Of a stretch of 6,593 nucleotides of DNA, positions 6,518 to 6,593 are shown piece by piece. The position numbers and the translations under genes are program-made. The notes under the pieces are model-generated. The model had not been told where the DNA came from. It saw nothing but the letters and a program-made list of their open reading frames with translations, and ran no database searches. Source of the stretch: Sediminibacterium sp. (GTDB lineage: Bacteria > Bacteroidota > Bacteroidia > Chitinophagales > Chitinophagaceae); contig JALQXE010000194.1 in the NCBI GenBank assembly GCA_023263235.1, positions 1-6,593 of the forward strand, written 5' to 3'. Position 1 is the first letter of the stretch, and the number at the start of each line of letters is the position of its first letter.

Positions 6518-6593
6518 ATGAGGTATTTAAAGATTTGGTTGTTTTTCATTGGCTGTGTTCTATGTTTTAACCATGGGTTTGCTCAATCCATTG
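6518..6593 (+). CDS. Exported protein, N-terminal start only (partial)
   Basis: Twenty-five complete codons are present before the window ends. They read as a signal peptide: a basic N-terminus (MRYLKIW), a hydrophobic core (LFFIGCVLCF), then NHGFAQSI, with a likely signal peptidase I site after Ala of GFA. The F-A-Q-S ending is common in exported Bacteroidetes proteins. Two Cys residues lie in the core, but no lipobox is evident. The ATG lies only three bases after the tRNA discriminator base. An in-frame ATG also exists inside the tRNA anticodon loop (6473), but starting there would put fifteen tRNA-derived residues before the signal peptide, so 6518 is preferred. The mature protein and its function lie outside the window. 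Confidence 0.7.
   Translation, partial: MRYLKIWLFFIGCVLCFNHGFAQSI

Overview
The window looks like a piece of chromosome from an AT-rich member of the Bacteroidetes (Bacteroidota), plausibly near the Chitinophagaceae. The main clues are promoter-like sequences of the Bacteroidetes type (a perfect TAnnTTTG box just before the tRNA and a near match before the citrate synthase), no Shine-Dalgarno-like sequences before the starts, a citrate synthase of the eukaryotic/mitochondrial sequence type, and a secreted protein whose signal peptide ends in the FAQS style common in this phylum. The lineage is inferred from these traits and was not tested by a search. No mobile element, CRISPR array, rRNA gene or gene-free stretch longer than 300 bases was seen.

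Layout. Bases 1-138 hold the last 45 codons of an LptF/LptG-type permease. A monocistronic citrate synthase gene follows (234-1550), with its own candidate promoter and a clear intrinsic terminator at 1571-1599. A tightly packed + strand operon then runs from 1705 to 5926. It encodes an SPFH/prohibitin-like membrane protein, a small exported glucosaminidase-like (GH73-type) protein, a membrane-anchored SGNH hydrolase with an inserted domain, and an MBOAT O-acyltransferase. Two of its three junctions are TAATG stop/start overlaps and the third is a 30-base gap. A short orphan membrane protein (5993-6307) lies on the - strand and converges on the operon. At the right end is tRNA-Ala(GGC), followed after only 3 bases by the start codon of an exported protein that runs off the window.

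How the genes may work together. MBOAT plus SGNH is the usual pair for moving acyl groups across the inner membrane onto an extracytoplasmic polymer such as peptidoglycan or an exopolysaccharide. A peptidoglycan-hydrolase-like gene in the same operon makes peptidoglycan, or control of its turnover, an attractive target. The SPFH protein could organise the membrane site. This model is inference; the gene families and the overlaps are read from the sequence. The best candidates for a less-described system are this four-gene cassette and the tRNA/secreted-protein junction.
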